64,000 bases of DNA from the NCBI RefSeq assembly GCF_000222585.1, contig NZ_AFWE01000073.1, positions 124,001 to 188,000 of the forward strand, given 5' to 3'. The notes beneath the pieces were generated by a model, which made no database searches, was not told the origin of the DNA, and was given only the letters and a program-made list of their open reading frames with translations. Shown piece after piece: positions 51,631 through 61,485 of this stretch; position 1 is the first letter of the stretch; every line of letters starts with the position of its first letter. Origin of the DNA: Vibrio scophthalmi LMG 19158 (GTDB taxonomy: Bacteria > Pseudomonadota > Gammaproteobacteria > Enterobacterales > Vibrionaceae). A program made the translations under genes and the position numbers.

Positions 51631-53124
51631 ATGGTTCCTGTTGTTGCTCTGGTAGGGCGTCCTAACGTAGGTAAGTCTACGTTGTTTAACCGCTTAACTC
51701 GCACGCGTGATGCGCTTGTTGCGGACTTCCCTGGCTTAACTCGTGACCGTAAATATGGCCAAGCGAAGCTTGGTGAGCATGATTTTATCGTGATCGATAC
51801 CGGCGGTATTGATGGCTCGGAAGAAGGTGTAGAAACCAAAATGGCACAACAGTCGTTAGCCGCGATTGATGAAGCCGACGTGGTGCTATTCCTTGTTGAT
51901 GGTCGCGCGGGCTTAACGCCAGCTGACCAAGCAATTGCAGCGCATTTACGTAAGATTGAAAAACCAGCGATGCTGGTAGTAAACAAAGTTGATGGTATCG
52001 ACCCTGATGCAGCAAGCGCCGATTTCTGGCAGCTTGGCATGGGTGACATGTACCAAATCGCAGCGGCTCATGGTCGTGGCGTTGGTCAGCTAATTGACCT
52101 TGCTTTGAATCCATTCGCTGAAAAAATGATCGAAGATCAAAAAGGCGAAGGTGAAATCGAAGACCTAACTGACTTCATCGACGAAGACGAAGAGAAGCTA
52201 GATTACACAGAAGAAGAAGCAGAAGAAGAATTCAAGCGTCTACAAGATCAGCCAATCAAAATGGCAATCATCGGTCGTCCAAACGTAGGTAAATCAACAC
52301 TAACTAACCGTATTCTTGGTGAAGAACGTGTGGTTGTGTATGACATGCCTGGTACTACTCGTGACTCTATCTACATCCCAATGGAGCGTGATGGTCGTGA
52401 ATACGTATTGATCGATACTGCAGGTATTCGTCGTCGCAAAAACATCAATGAGACGGTTGAGAAGTTCTCAGTTGTTAAAACATTGAAAGCGATTGAAGAT
52501 GCCAACGTTGTACTATTGGTTATCGACGCGCGTGAAAACATTTCAGATCAAGATCTAAGCCTACTAGGCTTTGCGCTAAACTCTGGTCGTTCAATCGTAC
52601 TTGCAGTAAACAAGTGGGATGGTCTAAACAACGACGTGAAAGAGCAAGTGAAGAAAGAGCTTGATCGCCGTTTAGGTTTCGTTGACTTTGCTCGTATCCA
52701 CTTCATCTCTGCATTGCATGGCACGGGTGTGGGTCACTTGTTTGAATCAGTACAAGAAGCATACAACTCGGCAACGACACGTGTAGGTACTTCTGTTCTG
52801 ACGCGTATCATGAAAAACGCAACCGATGATCACCAACCACCAATGGTACGTGGTCGCCGTGTGAAACTGAAATACGCGCACGCGGGTGGTTACAACCCAC
52901 CAATCATCGTTATTCACGGTAACCAAGTGAAAGAACTGCCTGATTCATACAAGCGTTTCTTGATGAACTACTACCGTAAATCGCTAGAGATCATGGGTAC
53001 ACCGATCCGTATTCAGTTCCAGAACAGTGAAAACCCGTTCGAAGGCAAAACAACTAAGATGACACTATCTCAAGAGCGTAACCGTAAACGCATGATGAGC
53101 ATGGTTAAGAATCGTAAAAAATAA
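51631..53124 (+). CDS. der: Ribosome biogenesis GTPase Der (EngA)
   Basis: 497 aa with two GTPase domains in tandem. G1 of the first is [14 protein letters not shown] (about 8-21) with DTGGID and NKVDG. An acidic linker (about 168-205; [19 protein letters not shown]) follows. G1 of the second is [18 protein letters not shown] with DTAGIRRR and NKWDG, and then a KH-like domain (about 385-497) with a basic tail. It is essential for 50S subunit maturation. The start is clear (GAGG upstream). Confidence 0.98.
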   Translation: MVPVVALVGRPNVGKSTLFNRLTRTRDALVADFPGLTRDRKYGQAKLGEHDFIVIDTGGIDGSEEGVETKMAQQSLAAIDEADVVLFLVDGRAGLTPADQAIAAHLRKIEKPAMLVVNKVDGIDPDAASADFWQLGMGDMYQIAAAHGRGVGQLIDLALNPFAEKMIEDQKGEGEIEDLTDFIDEDEEKLDYTEEEAEEEFKRLQDQPIKMAIIGRPNVGKSTLTNRILGEERVVVYDMPGTTRDSIYIPMERDGREYVLIDTAGIRRRKNINETVEKFSVVKTLKAIEDANVVLLVIDARENISDQDLSLLGFALNSGRSIVLAVNKWDGLNNDVKEQVKKELDRRLGFVDFARIHFISALHGTGVGHLFESVQEAYNSATTRVGTSVLTRIMKNATDDHQPPMVRGRRVKLKYAHAGGYNPPIIVIHGNQVKELPDSYKRFLMNYYRKSLEIMGTPIRIQFQNSENPFEGKTTKMTLSQERNRKRMMSMVKNRKK

Positions 53125-53147
53125 CGCTCGTTTGATCGTTTAAATAG

Positions 53148-53175
53148 AAAAGCGCCTACAATAGAGGCGCTTTTT
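53148..53175 (+). terminator. Terminator after der
   Basis: 10-bp stem (53148-53157 with 53165-53174), 7-nt loop, run of seven Ts. Confidence 0.9.
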
Positions 53176-53222
53176 TTATATCTGCACATTTTGTTTGCAA
53201 CTCAGTTAGGACGTTTAATGTA

Positions 53223-54128
53223 ATGACCGTATCAGTAGTGACCCCTGTAACCGCAACCATGACACAATTTTGCCACCAAACATGGCAGTTAGACGCGACA
53301 GTTCAACTTGTTGAACGCGAGGATCAGCGTCTGTATCTCGTTACCGATCAAACCCCATTTCATCCAGTTAGCCATATTTGGCCTGATCACCCTGCCGATC
53401 GTGGTTTTATCACTATTGGATCGCAACAAATAACGATCGTCGATTGTCTTGTTGGAGCGGTAGAGCTGAGCAGCGGCCAGTTGTGTGTTGATAAGGCTAT
53501 TACCGTAAAACGTAATGAACCGGGCTGGGTGTTTGTGGTTGTGCATTGTTTAGACGATAGCGACGAATACACACTCAATGTTGATGACAAAGTGACCTTG
53601 GTAGTCGATAAAGCTTACCAGCAGTCTTTGAGCCGCGGTCACAGCGCGGGACATTTAGCATTCTTAGCACTCAACAAAGTGCTTTCGACTCAAGGTTATT
53701 GGCGTAAAGAGGCAGACCGTAAAGATCCGCACGGCTACAACGATTTCAATAGCTACGCGCAAGAAACCAGTTTTGTCACACCGGATCGATGCCTCGATAG
53801 CTACCGCCTAGGTAAGACATTACGTAAGCGTGGCTTGAATAGTGCAGAGATGGTAGAACAACTAAAATCCATAGAAGAACTTGTTAATCAACAAGTTAGA
53901 GATTGGATTGGATTATCATCTGCCGTTGAAATGATCTGCGATGGGCAAAACTTAACGGACTCTCGCTACTGGCAGTGTGATCTTGGCGAAACCAATAAAG
54001 CCACAATGCCTTGCGGTGGAAGTCACATTAGTAGCCTAACCGATCTGGGAAGCATGCAAGTCACGTTACGAGAAACACAGCCAAATTACATTGAAATGCA
54101 GACCGATGTCATTAGAGTGAACAAATAA
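53223..54128 (+). CDS. AlaX-like alanyl-tRNA editing family protein
   Basis: 301 aa. The zinc motif of AlaRS editing domains is present: H140-x3-H144 (RGHSAGH) and C264-x3-H268 (PCGGSHIS). The N-terminal half is a beta-rich barrel as in AlaX-II/AlaRS editing domains. It probably hydrolyses Ser- or Gly-mischarged tRNA-Ala, but the sequence between the two metal motifs (KDPHGYNDFNSYAQ) differs from the common AlaX consensus, so another metal-dependent hydrolase role is possible. It is the equivalent, by position, of the V. cholerae gene bordering crtS. Confidence 0.82.
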   Translation: MTVSVVTPVTATMTQFCHQTWQLDATVQLVEREDQRLYLVTDQTPFHPVSHIWPDHPADRGFITIGSQQITIVDCLVGAVELSSGQLCVDKAITVKRNEPGWVFVVVHCLDDSDEYTLNVDDKVTLVVDKAYQQSLSRGHSAGHLAFLALNKVLSTQGYWRKEADRKDPHGYNDFNSYAQETSFVTPDRCLDSYRLGKTLRKRGLNSAEMVEQLKSIEELVNQQVRDWIGLSSAVEMICDGQNLTDSRYWQCDLGETNKATMPCGGSHISSLTDLGSMQVTLRETQPNYIEMQTDVIRVNK

Positions 54129-54239
54129 CCACCATGCTTTTATAATATTCTAAAAACGTTAATTTTAAAAGCTTGAGTGGAATTTTATATTGCCTGAAAT
54201 GCAAATACAGAATATGTAACTTATGCTTTCGGTGTGTGG

Positions 54240-54425
54240 TTATATAAATGTTCTTTTTGGGGTTGATCGCTGATCAACTTGGATTTAGCCGATGATCTTA
54301 TAAAGATCATCGTGACCGAATTCGTGCTCTTTGGTCAACGAGAAGCCAGTAATAGTGTGATGTGACGAAGATCAAAGCCGACTCTACGCACTCGATCCAC
54401 AATACGATCAGTATTAACAAGGAAG
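54240..54425. promoter_or_regulatory. crtS: Candidate crtS (chromosome 2 replication triggering site)
   Basis: In V. cholerae crtS is a site of about 150 bp between VC0764 and VC0765, which I recall as the AlaX-like and zinc-ribbon genes; this gap (54129-54432) has the same two neighbours. When replicated, crtS triggers RctB-dependent firing of the chromosome 2 origin. Here the right half of the gap holds two perfect palindromes, GTTGATC-GCT-GATCAAC (54262-54278) and GATGATCTT-ATA-AAGATCATC (54291-54311), and seven GATC sites in about 150 nt. The left half (54129-54240) is plain AT-rich sequence. The identification rests on position plus structure, not on an alignment. Confidence 0.7.
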
Positions 54426-54432
54426 CAGTATC

Positions 54433-54663
54433 ATGAACGAAAATCATTGCCCACAATGCGACAACGAGCTGCAATGGCAAGGTCACTACCATTGCATGCA
54501 GTGCGATGTGGATTTTAAAAAAGTAGCATTTTGTCCTGACTGTGACAGCCAGTTAGAGAAACTGCAGGCGTGTGGGGCGGCGAACTATTTTTGCCACAGT
54601 GAGAGTTGCAACGAACTTAAATCAAAGTCACGCGTTCGTTTTGAGTTTCAAAAGCAGGCGTAG
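54433..54663 (+). CDS. yfgJ: Zinc-ribbon protein (YfgJ family)
   Basis: 76 aa with CxxC pairs CPQC, CMQC and CPDC plus further Cys/His (CGAANYFCHSESC). This is a double zinc-ribbon of the DUF1407/YfgJ type. E. coli yfgJ also lies between der and xseA, supporting the assignment. The molecular role is unknown. AAGGAAG precedes the ATG. The promoter must lie in or next to the crtS candidate. Confidence 0.88.
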   Translation: MNENHCPQCDNELQWQGHYHCMQCDVDFKKVAFCPDCDSQLEKLQACGAANYFCHSESCNELKSKSRVRFEFQKQA

Positions 54664-54803
54664 AAAAGAAGTTAACGGCGTAAGCAGAGAACAGTTTGAG
54701 CTGATTTAGTCGCCGCTGACAAAGTTGTCGCGGCATGATTGAAATCAGTAACTAAATTTGGCTTCGATTAGCCAGTAGGGTCAAGCATCGATTTAGATAG
54801 AGA

Positions 54804-56135
54804 CTAATTTACGGTAGAACGAACTTCGCCATTAGCCAAACGGGTGACCAGAGTGTCGCCCGTTTTTACATCGGTAGTAGATTGAACCACTTGGCCTTGC
54901 GCGTCTTGAGTGATTGAATAGCCACGCTTTAAGGTTGCGAGAGGGCTGACAGTATCAAGCTTCTCGGCAGCAATAGCGAGTTGATGACGGGTATTAAGCA
55001 GTCTTCTATCCATAGCATCCAACAACTTCTGTTCGACACGAGCGAGCGTTGCTTGTTGTAAGCTTAAGCGTTTCGCTGGTGAATGCAGTTGCAAGCGATG
55101 TAATTGTCGTTCCACTTTCTGCTGATGCAGAGCCGTGAATCGTTGCATTGCGCGTTGTAAACGGCCATCAAGCTCATCAAGCTGTTGGCTTTGACGTTGC
55201 AATTGCTGGCTAGGGTGTTGCCTTTCAAGACGATGCTGAAGACGGTTAACTTGCTGCTTTTGTTGCGACAGATAGTAGCGCCATGCACCAAACAGCTTTT
55301 GCTCACGTCCGGCGATGCCTTGTGCTTTGTGGCTATTATCACGGCTAACCAATTCAGCAGCAGCTGAAGGGGTCGGGGCACGCATATCGGCGACAAAGTC
55401 TGCGATCGTTACATCGATCTCATGACCAACGGCACTGATGATCGGGATCTGACTCGCCGCGATCGTACGGGCAACGATTTCATTGTTAAAGCACCACAGA
55501 TCTTCTAATGAGCCGCCACCACGACCCACGATCAAGACATCACACTCGTTACGGGCATTAGCACGGCCAATCGCTTGGGCGATCTGAATCGCCGCTTCTT
55601 CGCCTTGTACCATGGTTGGGTAAATCACCACGGGTAGAGAAGGGTCACGACGCTTTAATACATCTAAGATGTCGAATAGGGCTGCGCCTGTTTTCGAGGT
55701 GATAACGCCAACGCACTTAGGGTGCTCAGGTAAGATTTGCTTGCTGGTTTGGGCAAACAATCCTTCACTGGCCAACTTCATCTTCAGTTCTTCAAATTGT
55801 TGTTGTAAGCGACCGTCACCTTCAGGCTGCATGCTTTCGATGATTAATTGATAATCACCACGCGGTTCATACAGAGAGAGACGAGCTTTAACTAAAACTT
55901 GATTGCCGTTAGTAGGCTTGAAACTGACATGACGATTGTTGCCACGGAACATGGCGCATTTTACTTGGGCGCGGGAATCTTTAAGTGTGAGATACCAGTG
56001 GCCAGAGACAGGTGCAGAGAAGTTGGAAATCTCGCCAACTAACCAGACAATCCCCATTTCATTTTCGAGTAATAAGCGAACTTCGGCATTTAGACGAGAA
56101 ACAGTGAAGATGTTTTGATTGGTCAGAGATGACAC
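54804..56135 (-). CDS. xseA: Exodeoxyribonuclease VII large subunit XseA
   Basis: 443 aa, normal length. The N-terminal OB fold (about 1-105; [33 protein letters not shown]) is followed by the catalytic domain (about 120-320) with [25 protein letters not shown] and [29 protein letters not shown] long coiled coil runs to about 400. With XseB it degrades single-stranded DNA. It is convergent with yfgJ and divergent from guaB. Confidence 0.97.
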   Translation of the reverse strand: MSSLTNQNIFTVSRLNAEVRLLLENEMGIVWLVGEISNFSAPVSGHWYLTLKDSRAQVKCAMFRGNNRHVSFKPTNGNQVLVKARLSLYEPRGDYQLIIESMQPEGDGRLQQQFEELKMKLASEGLFAQTSKQILPEHPKCVGVITSKTGAALFDILDVLKRRDPSLPVVIYPTMVQGEEAAIQIAQAIGRANARNECDVLIVGRGGGSLEDLWCFNNEIVARTIAASQIPIISAVGHEIDVTIADFVADMRAPTPSAAAELVSRDNSHKAQGIAGREQKLFGAWRYYLSQQKQQVNRLQHRLERQHPSQQLQRQSQQLDELDGRLQRAMQRFTALHQQKVERQLHRLQLHSPAKRLSLQQATLARVEQKLLDAMDRRLLNTRHQLAIAAEKLDTVSPLATLKRGYSITQDAQGQVVQSTTDVKTGDTLVTRLANGEVRSTVN

Positions 56136-56225
56136 AGCTAAATTCCGTGGGCGTGGGTATGGAAGTTAGCGGCAATATAATACATAGCAAGGGGGTAAAT
56201 GCAAGAAAAAAATTAAAAAAATTAG

Positions 56226-56254
56226 TGGTCAAGCGTATGCGTTAACCGTATAAT
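56226..56254 (+). promoter_or_regulatory. guaB promoter
   Basis: TGGTCA (56226-56231), 17 nt, perfect TATAAT (56249-56254). The leader to the guaB ATG is about 107 nt. I do not see a convincing PurR operator here. Confidence 0.65.
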
Positions 56255-56368
56255 CCCACCGCAATATCTAATCCAAATGCAACGAGTCACCCTGACGAAT
56301 TGCCCTCATTATGCGAAACGATGAGACTGGATTGTTTTTTTTACTCCTCTAATTGTGAGATATTGCAA

Positions 56369-57832
56369 ATGCTAAGAATTGCCAAAGAAGCGCTGACATT
56401 CGATGACGTACTACTCGTGCCAGCTCACTCCACTGTTCTCCCAAACACAGCTGATCTTCGCACTCAGCTAACGAAAAACATTTCTCTGAACATCCCAATG
56501 ATTTCTGCGTCTATGGACACAGTAACAGAAGCTCGCCTAGCGATTGCCCTAGCGCAAGAAGGCGGTATTGGTTTTATTCACAAGAACATGTCTATCGAGC
56601 AACAAGCTGAGATGGTTCACCAAGTGAAAATCTTCGAAGCGGGCGTTGTTACTCACCCTGTAACGGTACACCCAGATGCAACAATTGCTGATGTGGTTGA
56701 ATTAACAAGAAAACACGGTTTTGCCGGTTTCCCTGTTGTTACTGAGAGCAACGAGCTTGTTGGTATCATCACTGGTCGTGATGTGCGCTTTGTTACTGAC
56801 TTAAGTAAGAAAGTAAATGTAGTAATGACACCGAAAGAGCGTCTAGCTTCTGTTAAAGAAGGTGCATCTCGTGAAGAAGTTCAAGAGAAAATGCACAGCG
56901 CTCGTGTTGAAAAAGTATTGGTCGTGAACGACGAGTTCCAACTGACCGGTATGATCACCGCAAAAGACTTCCACAAAGCAGAAACTAAGCCGAATGCATG
57001 TAAAGATGCGCAAGGTCGTCTACGTGTAGGTGCTGCAGTTGGCGCAGGCGCAGGTAACGAAGAGCGTGTTCAAGCACTAGTTGAAGCGGGTGTTGACGTT
57101 CTACTTATCGACTCATCTCATGGTCACTCAGAAGGTGTTCTAAATCGTATCCGCGAAACTCGCGCTGCATTCCCAGATCTAGACATCATCGGCGGTAACG
57201 TTGCAACAGGTGCTGGTGCTAAAGCACTGATTGAAGCGGGTGTAAGCGCAGTGAAAGTGGGCATTGGCCCAGGTTCAATCTGTACTACTCGTATCGTAAC
57301 GGGCGTCGGTGTTCCTCAAGTTACCGCTATTGCTGATGCAGCAGAAGTGGCAAATGAATACGGCATCCCAGTTATCGCTGATGGCGGCATCCGTTTCTCT
57401 GGTGATATCTGTAAAGCAATCGCAGCGGGCGCATCATGTGTAATGGTTGGCTCAATGTTCGCAGGTACTGAAGAAGCACCAGGTGAAGTTATTCTTTACA
57501 ACGGTCGTTCATACAAATCTTACCGCGGCATGGGTTCACTAGGCGCGATGTCACAAGGTTCTTCAGATCGTTACTTCCAATCTGATAACGCAGCAGACAA
57601 GCTAGTTCCAGAAGGTATCGAAGGTCGTATCGCATACAAAGGTCACTTGAAAGAGATCGTTCACCAACAAATGGGTGGTCTACGTTCAAGCATGGGTCTA
57701 ACTGGCTCAGCAACGATCGAAGCAATGCGTACTAAAGCAGAATTTGTTCGTATCTCAGGTGCAGGTATGGCTGAATCTCACGTACACGATGTTCAGATCA
57801 CTAAGGAAGCGCCAAACTACCGTCGAGGTTAA
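56369..57832 (+). CDS. guaB: Inosine-5'-monophosphate dehydrogenase GuaB
   Basis: 487 aa from the ATG at 56369 ([21 protein letters not shown]), which matches the family start; an open frame to 56300 adds 23 unsupported residues. It oxidises IMP to XMP with NAD, the committed GMP step. A (beta/alpha)8 barrel is interrupted by two CBS domains (about 93-200). Catalytic Cys305 is in [18 protein letters not shown]; the flap has GMGSLGAM. guaA follows after 112 nt. Confidence 0.98.
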   Translation: MLRIAKEALTFDDVLLVPAHSTVLPNTADLRTQLTKNISLNIPMISASMDTVTEARLAIALAQEGGIGFIHKNMSIEQQAEMVHQVKIFEAGVVTHPVTVHPDATIADVVELTRKHGFAGFPVVTESNELVGIITGRDVRFVTDLSKKVNVVMTPKERLASVKEGASREEVQEKMHSARVEKVLVVNDEFQLTGMITAKDFHKAETKPNACKDAQGRLRVGAAVGAGAGNEERVQALVEAGVDVLLIDSSHGHSEGVLNRIRETRAAFPDLDIIGGNVATGAGAKALIEAGVSAVKVGIGPGSICTTRIVTGVGVPQVTAIADAAEVANEYGIPVIADGGIRFSGDICKAIAAGASCVMVGSMFAGTEEAPGEVILYNGRSYKSYRGMGSLGAMSQGSSDRYFQSDNAADKLVPEGIEGRIAYKGHLKEIVHQQMGGLRSSMGLTGSATIEAMRTKAEFVRISGAGMAESHVHDVQITKEAPNYRRG

Positions 57833-57854
57833 TTCTTTCGATAGAATTTATCTT

Positions 57855-57870
57855 ACGTAAACGTTTGCTT
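57855..57870 (+). promoter_or_regulatory. PurR operator between guaB and guaA
   Basis: ACGTAAACGTTTGCTT matches the PurR consensus ACGCAAACGTTTGCGT at 14 of 16 positions, including the central CG and both half-site cores. It lies 75 nt before guaA and only 23 nt after guaB, pointing to a PurR-controlled promoter for guaA itself. Confidence 0.7.
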
Positions 57871-57944
57871 TTTCCTTGAAGCATTAATGTGAGGCGGGTA
57901 AACTCGCCTCCGTTGTAATAACTCAGCTTATAAGACTGCCCAAA

Positions 57945-59498
57945 ATGACAAAAAATATTCATGACCAACGTATTCTGATTCTGGACTTCGGTTCTCAGTA
58001 CACTCAGCTAGTAGCGCGCCGTGTTCGTGAGATCGGTGTTTACTGTGAGCTATGGAGCTGGGATGTAGAAGAAGCGGATATTCGTGAATTCAATCCAGAT
58101 GGCATCATCCTATCTGGTGGCCCTGAGAGTGTGACTGAAGCAAACTCTCCACGAGCTCCTCAATATGTATTCGACTCTGGTGTTCCTGTATTTGGTGTAT
58201 GTTACGGCATGCAGACCATGGCTGAACAACTTGGCGGTAAAGTAGCAGGTTCTACTGAGCGCGAATTTGGTTACGCTGCAGTACAAGTGACGGGCGAATC
58301 AGCACTGTTCGCTGGCCTTGAAGCGACACAAGATGTTTGGATGAGCCACGGTGACAAAGTTATCGAGATCCCATCTGACTTCACCAAGATCGCACAGACA
58401 GATACTTGTCCTTATGCTGCGATGGCAAACGAAGAGAAGAAATACTACGGCGTTCAGTTCCACCCAGAAGTAACGCACACTAAAAACGGCCTTAAGATGC
58501 TAGAAAACTTCGTACTAAATGTATGTGGTTGTGAGCGTCTATGGACTTCTGAATCAATCATTGAAGACGCGGTTGCTCGTATTAAAGAGCAAGTGGGTGA
58601 CGATGAAGTGATTCTTGGTCTATCTGGCGGTGTTGACTCTTCTGTTGTGGCAATGCTTGCGCACCGCGCAATCGGCGACAAGCTAACGTGTGTATTCGTT
58701 GATAACGGTCTACTACGTTTAAATGAAGGCCAACAAGTGATGGAGATGTTTGGTGATCAGTTTGGTCTAAACATCATTAAAGTTGACGCAGAAGAGCGTT
58801 TCCTTAAAGCACTTGAAGGTGTGTCAGAGCCAGAAGCAAAACGTAAGATCATCGGTCACGTTTTCGTTGATATCTTTGATGAAGAGTCGAAGAAACTGAC
58901 CAATGCTAAATGGCTAGCACAGGGTACGATCTACCCAGACGTTATCGAATCAGCGGCGTCTAAGACAGGCAAAGCACACGTGATCAAATCTCACCATAAC
59001 GTAGGCGGTTTGCCAGACGATATGGAAATGGGCTTGGTTGAGCCACTACGTGAGCTATTTAAAGATGAAGTGCGTAAGATCGGTCTAGAGCTAGGCTTAC
59101 CTTACAACATGCTTTACCGCCATCCATTCCCAGGACCAGGCCTTGGTGTTCGTGTTCTTGGTGAAGTGAAAAAAGAGTACTGTGACTTGCTACGTCGTGC
59201 TGATGCTATCTTCATTGAAGAGCTTCACGCAGCGGATCTTTACAACAAAGTATCGCAAGCATTTACGGTATTTCTACCAGTACGCTCTGTAGGCGTAATG
59301 GGTGATGGGCGTAAATACGATTGGGTTGTATCGCTACGTGCGGTAGAAACCATCGACTTTATGACGGCTCATTGGGCGCACCTACCATACGACTTCTTAG
59401 GTAAGGTTTCTAACCGTATCATCAACGAAGTAGACGGTATTTCACGCGTGGTTTACGACATTTCAGGTAAGCCACCAGCGACGATCGAGTGGGAATAA
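57945..59498 (+). CDS. guaA: GMP synthase (glutamine-hydrolysing) GuaA
   Basis: 517 aa. N-terminal class I glutamine amidotransferase (about 10-200) with the nucleophile Cys86 in [12 protein letters not shown] and the His-Glu pair in [13 protein letters not shown] pyrophosphatase domain with the P-loop [19 protein letters not shown]. The C-terminal dimerisation domain ends PPATIEWE, the conserved tail. It converts XMP to GMP. It is probably expressed both from the guaB promoter and from its own. Confidence 0.98.
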   Translation: MTKNIHDQRILILDFGSQYTQLVARRVREIGVYCELWSWDVEEADIREFNPDGIILSGGPESVTEANSPRAPQYVFDSGVPVFGVCYGMQTMAEQLGGKVAGSTEREFGYAAVQVTGESALFAGLEATQDVWMSHGDKVIEIPSDFTKIAQTDTCPYAAMANEEKKYYGVQFHPEVTHTKNGLKMLENFVLNVCGCERLWTSESIIEDAVARIKEQVGDDEVILGLSGGVDSSVVAMLAHRAIGDKLTCVFVDNGLLRLNEGQQVMEMFGDQFGLNIIKVDAEERFLKALEGVSEPEAKRKIIGHVFVDIFDEESKKLTNAKWLAQGTIYPDVIESAASKTGKAHVIKSHHNVGGLPDDMEMGLVEPLRELFKDEVRKIGLELGLPYNMLYRHPFPGPGLGVRVLGEVKKEYCDLLRRADAIFIEELHAADLYNKVSQAFTVFLPVRSVGVMGDGRKYDWVVSLRAVETIDFMTAHWAHLPYDFLGKVSNRIINEVDGISRVVYDISGKPPATIEWE

Positions 59499-59523
59499 TT
59501 TCCGCTTAATTGACCAAGTTAAG

Positions 59524-59548
59524 AACCAGCCTTAGGGCTGGTTTTTTT
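59524..59548 (+). terminator. Terminator after guaA
   Basis: 8-bp stem AACCAGCC/GGCTGGTT, TTAG loop, run of seven Ts. Confidence 0.92.
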
Positions 59549-59675
59549 CGTCTTAATCTCCTCATTCTCGATAATTCAAACCAATATAAACTTTTGTATT
59601 AGAACTGATATACAACACATTAAGTTGCATGTATATTCGATTTTTATGACTAATTATTCTTGATTGGATTTTGCT

Positions 59676-61196
59676 ATGGAACAGCCGGGAATCATCTCTC
59701 TTCTACCAATTATCGTTACTCTGGTGCTGGCATTAACCACCCGCAATGTCGTTTTAGGACTGTTTGCAGGTGTGATTAGTGGCGTGGCAATGTTGGAAGG
59801 TACTTTCGTAAAAACGGGCTTGCTCGACTCTTTTGGTGCCTTGATGAAGAGTTACCTTCTTCCTCAATTGACCGACAGCTATAACGCCGGCGTGATATTG
59901 CTACTGGTCTTTATTGGTGGCTTTGTCGCCTTGATGGAAAAATCAGGGGGTGGTGTTGCCTTTGCCGAGCGCGTGACTAAATTAGTGGCCAACAAGTGCC
60001 AAGCTCAGCTTTCTGCATGGTTAGGCGGCATTGTTATCTTCTTTTCTGACCTAGGTACACCGCTTATTGTTGGCCCGGTATTCAGACCACTGTTTGATAA
60101 GCTTAAAATATCGCGTCAGAAGCTCGCGTTTATTATCGATTCAACCTCTTCTCCTGTCGCCATCCTCGTGCCGTTTATCGGTTGGGGGGTATATATCATG
60201 GGATTGATTCAAAAAGAGTTTACTCAGTTAAGTGTCGGCATGAGTGATTGGGATGCCTTTATCGGGGCGATTCCGTATCAATTTTATGCCTTTTTAGCGA
60301 TTGCGATCATTCCAATTATTTCCATTTTTAAGCTCGATTTTGGTCCTATGGCCCAAGCAGAAAAGCAAGCGGAGCAAGGCATTATTAGCCAACCGATTGA
60401 GCAAGAACAACATCAGGCTTTTACGCATAAAAATGCAAAGTCATCTTTTGTTTGGGCGCCGCTGATGGTGATGTTAGTGGTATTATGCTCAATGCTTATT
60501 CCACAAGGTTTTCCATTTCAAAAAGTCGCGGGTTCCACCTTTAGAGCAGCACTGTCTACCGCTTACCTTTTTGCCGCTTTTACGCTTATTAGCTTAATGG
60601 CCTTTTATAGTGTGAGAAAAATCGCTGATAGCATCCAAATCTATTTGAAAGGGATGTCAGGAATGATGTCTGTCGCAGTCATCTTGATCTTGGCTTGGTC
60701 CCTTAGCTCTGTCGGTAAAGAGCTGGGTGCTGCCGCGTACATTGCTGAGCAAGCACAAGCAGGATTCCCTCACTGGTTATTGCCTTCCATTGCCTTCTTG
60801 CTTGCGGCGATTATTTCTTTTGCTACCGGCTCATCATGGGGCACCTTTGCGATTATGATGCCGCTGGTTATTCCAACGGCGGTAGCCATTGATGCGCCGC
60901 TATTGGTTTGTATTGGTGCGGTACTTTCTGGTGGTCTATTTGGTGATCACTGCTCACCGATTTCAGAAACAACGATTTTGTCATCGACAGGGGCGGCTTG
61001 TGAGCAATATGAGCACTTTAGAACACAGCTTCCTTATGCGCTCGTGAATGGTGCAATAGCCCTTGTCGGCTTTCTGTTTGCTGGTATTACCGAATCACCA
61101 TTGACGCTCGTATTGGCGCTGATGGTGCAATTGGCTCTCTATTTCTTGTTGACCAAAACAGCGGTAGGGCAAAAGCTGTATCAAGCCCGTGCTTAA
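59676..61196 (+). CDS. NhaC-family Na+/H+ antiporter
   Basis: 506 aa from the ATG at 59676; a TTG at 59664 is also in frame. About 11-12 membrane segments. Motifs such as GGFVALMEKSGGGVAF, IIFFSDLGTPLIVGPVFRPL, ATGSSWGTFAIMMPL and GGLFGDHCSPISETTILSS are typical of the NhaC/CitMHS-like ion transporter fold. Ion exchange (Na+/H+, or a substrate coupled to it) is the family expectation; the exact substrate is not shown. It is monocistronic, between two hairpins. Confidence 0.85.
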   Translation: MEQPGIISLLPIIVTLVLALTTRNVVLGLFAGVISGVAMLEGTFVKTGLLDSFGALMKSYLLPQLTDSYNAGVILLLVFIGGFVALMEKSGGGVAFAERVTKLVANKCQAQLSAWLGGIVIFFSDLGTPLIVGPVFRPLFDKLKISRQKLAFIIDSTSSPVAILVPFIGWGVYIMGLIQKEFTQLSVGMSDWDAFIGAIPYQFYAFLAIAIIPIISIFKLDFGPMAQAEKQAEQGIISQPIEQEQHQAFTHKNAKSSFVWAPLMVMLVVLCSMLIPQGFPFQKVAGSTFRAALSTAYLFAAFTLISLMAFYSVRKIADSIQIYLKGMSGMMSVAVILILAWSLSSVGKELGAAAYIAEQAQAGFPHWLLPSIAFLLAAIISFATGSSWGTFAIMMPLVIPTAVAIDAPLLVCIGAVLSGGLFGDHCSPISETTILSSTGAACEQYEHFRTQLPYALVNGAIALVGFLFAGITESPLTLVLALMVQLALYFLLTKTAVGQKLYQARA

Positions 61197-61213
61197 ACGT
61201 TTTCAAACCGATC

Positions 61214-61245
61214 AACTGGCGAATAACGCTTTTCGCCAGTTACAT
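61214..61245 (+). terminator. Hairpin after the NhaC-type gene
   Basis: Perfect 10-bp stem AACTGGCGAA/TTCGCCAGTT with an 8-nt loop, 17 nt after the stop; the T tail is short, so strength is uncertain. Confidence 0.65.
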
Positions 61246-61431
61246 TTCAACTTGAGAGAATGCTAGATATTCAAAATGGCGCTTTTGGGGTTTGGGGTGA
61301 TTAAAAAATCCGCAATTATGTTGTTTAATACTGCAATCTAGTGGTAAGTGTTGGAATAGTTAGAGTATTCGTCTAATTGCTTATTTGTGTAATCTAAGTT
61401 TTCAATCCTCGCTTCTTGTGTTTAATTGGGT

Positions 61432-61479
61432 GTACCTTAAAATTCGCGCGTAATTTTTATAAACATTTTTGAAAGGTAC
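61432..61479 (+). promoter_or_regulatory. Possible ribosome-site-masking hairpin before satP
   Basis: GTACCTT (61432-61438) is the exact complement of AAGGTAC (61473-61479), and the latter includes the satP ribosome site AAAGG. If the transcript includes 61432, pairing would mask translation. The loop is 34 nt, so it may be weak. Confidence 0.3.
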
Positions 61480-61485
61480 GCGCCA

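Noticed and set aside
54712-54734. Bulged hairpin GCCGC-T-GACAA/TTGTC-GCGGC between yfgJ and xseA as terminator
   Set aside because: No T run on either strand and the loop is too tight; it may be chance.
56220-56250. Possible PurR operator before guaB
   Set aside because: The CG-centred palindrome is not met; only scattered matches to the consensus.
57891-57910. 6-bp hairpin GAGGCG/CGCCTC between guaB and guaA as terminator
   Set aside because: Short stem, no T run, and guaB and guaA are normally co-transcribed.
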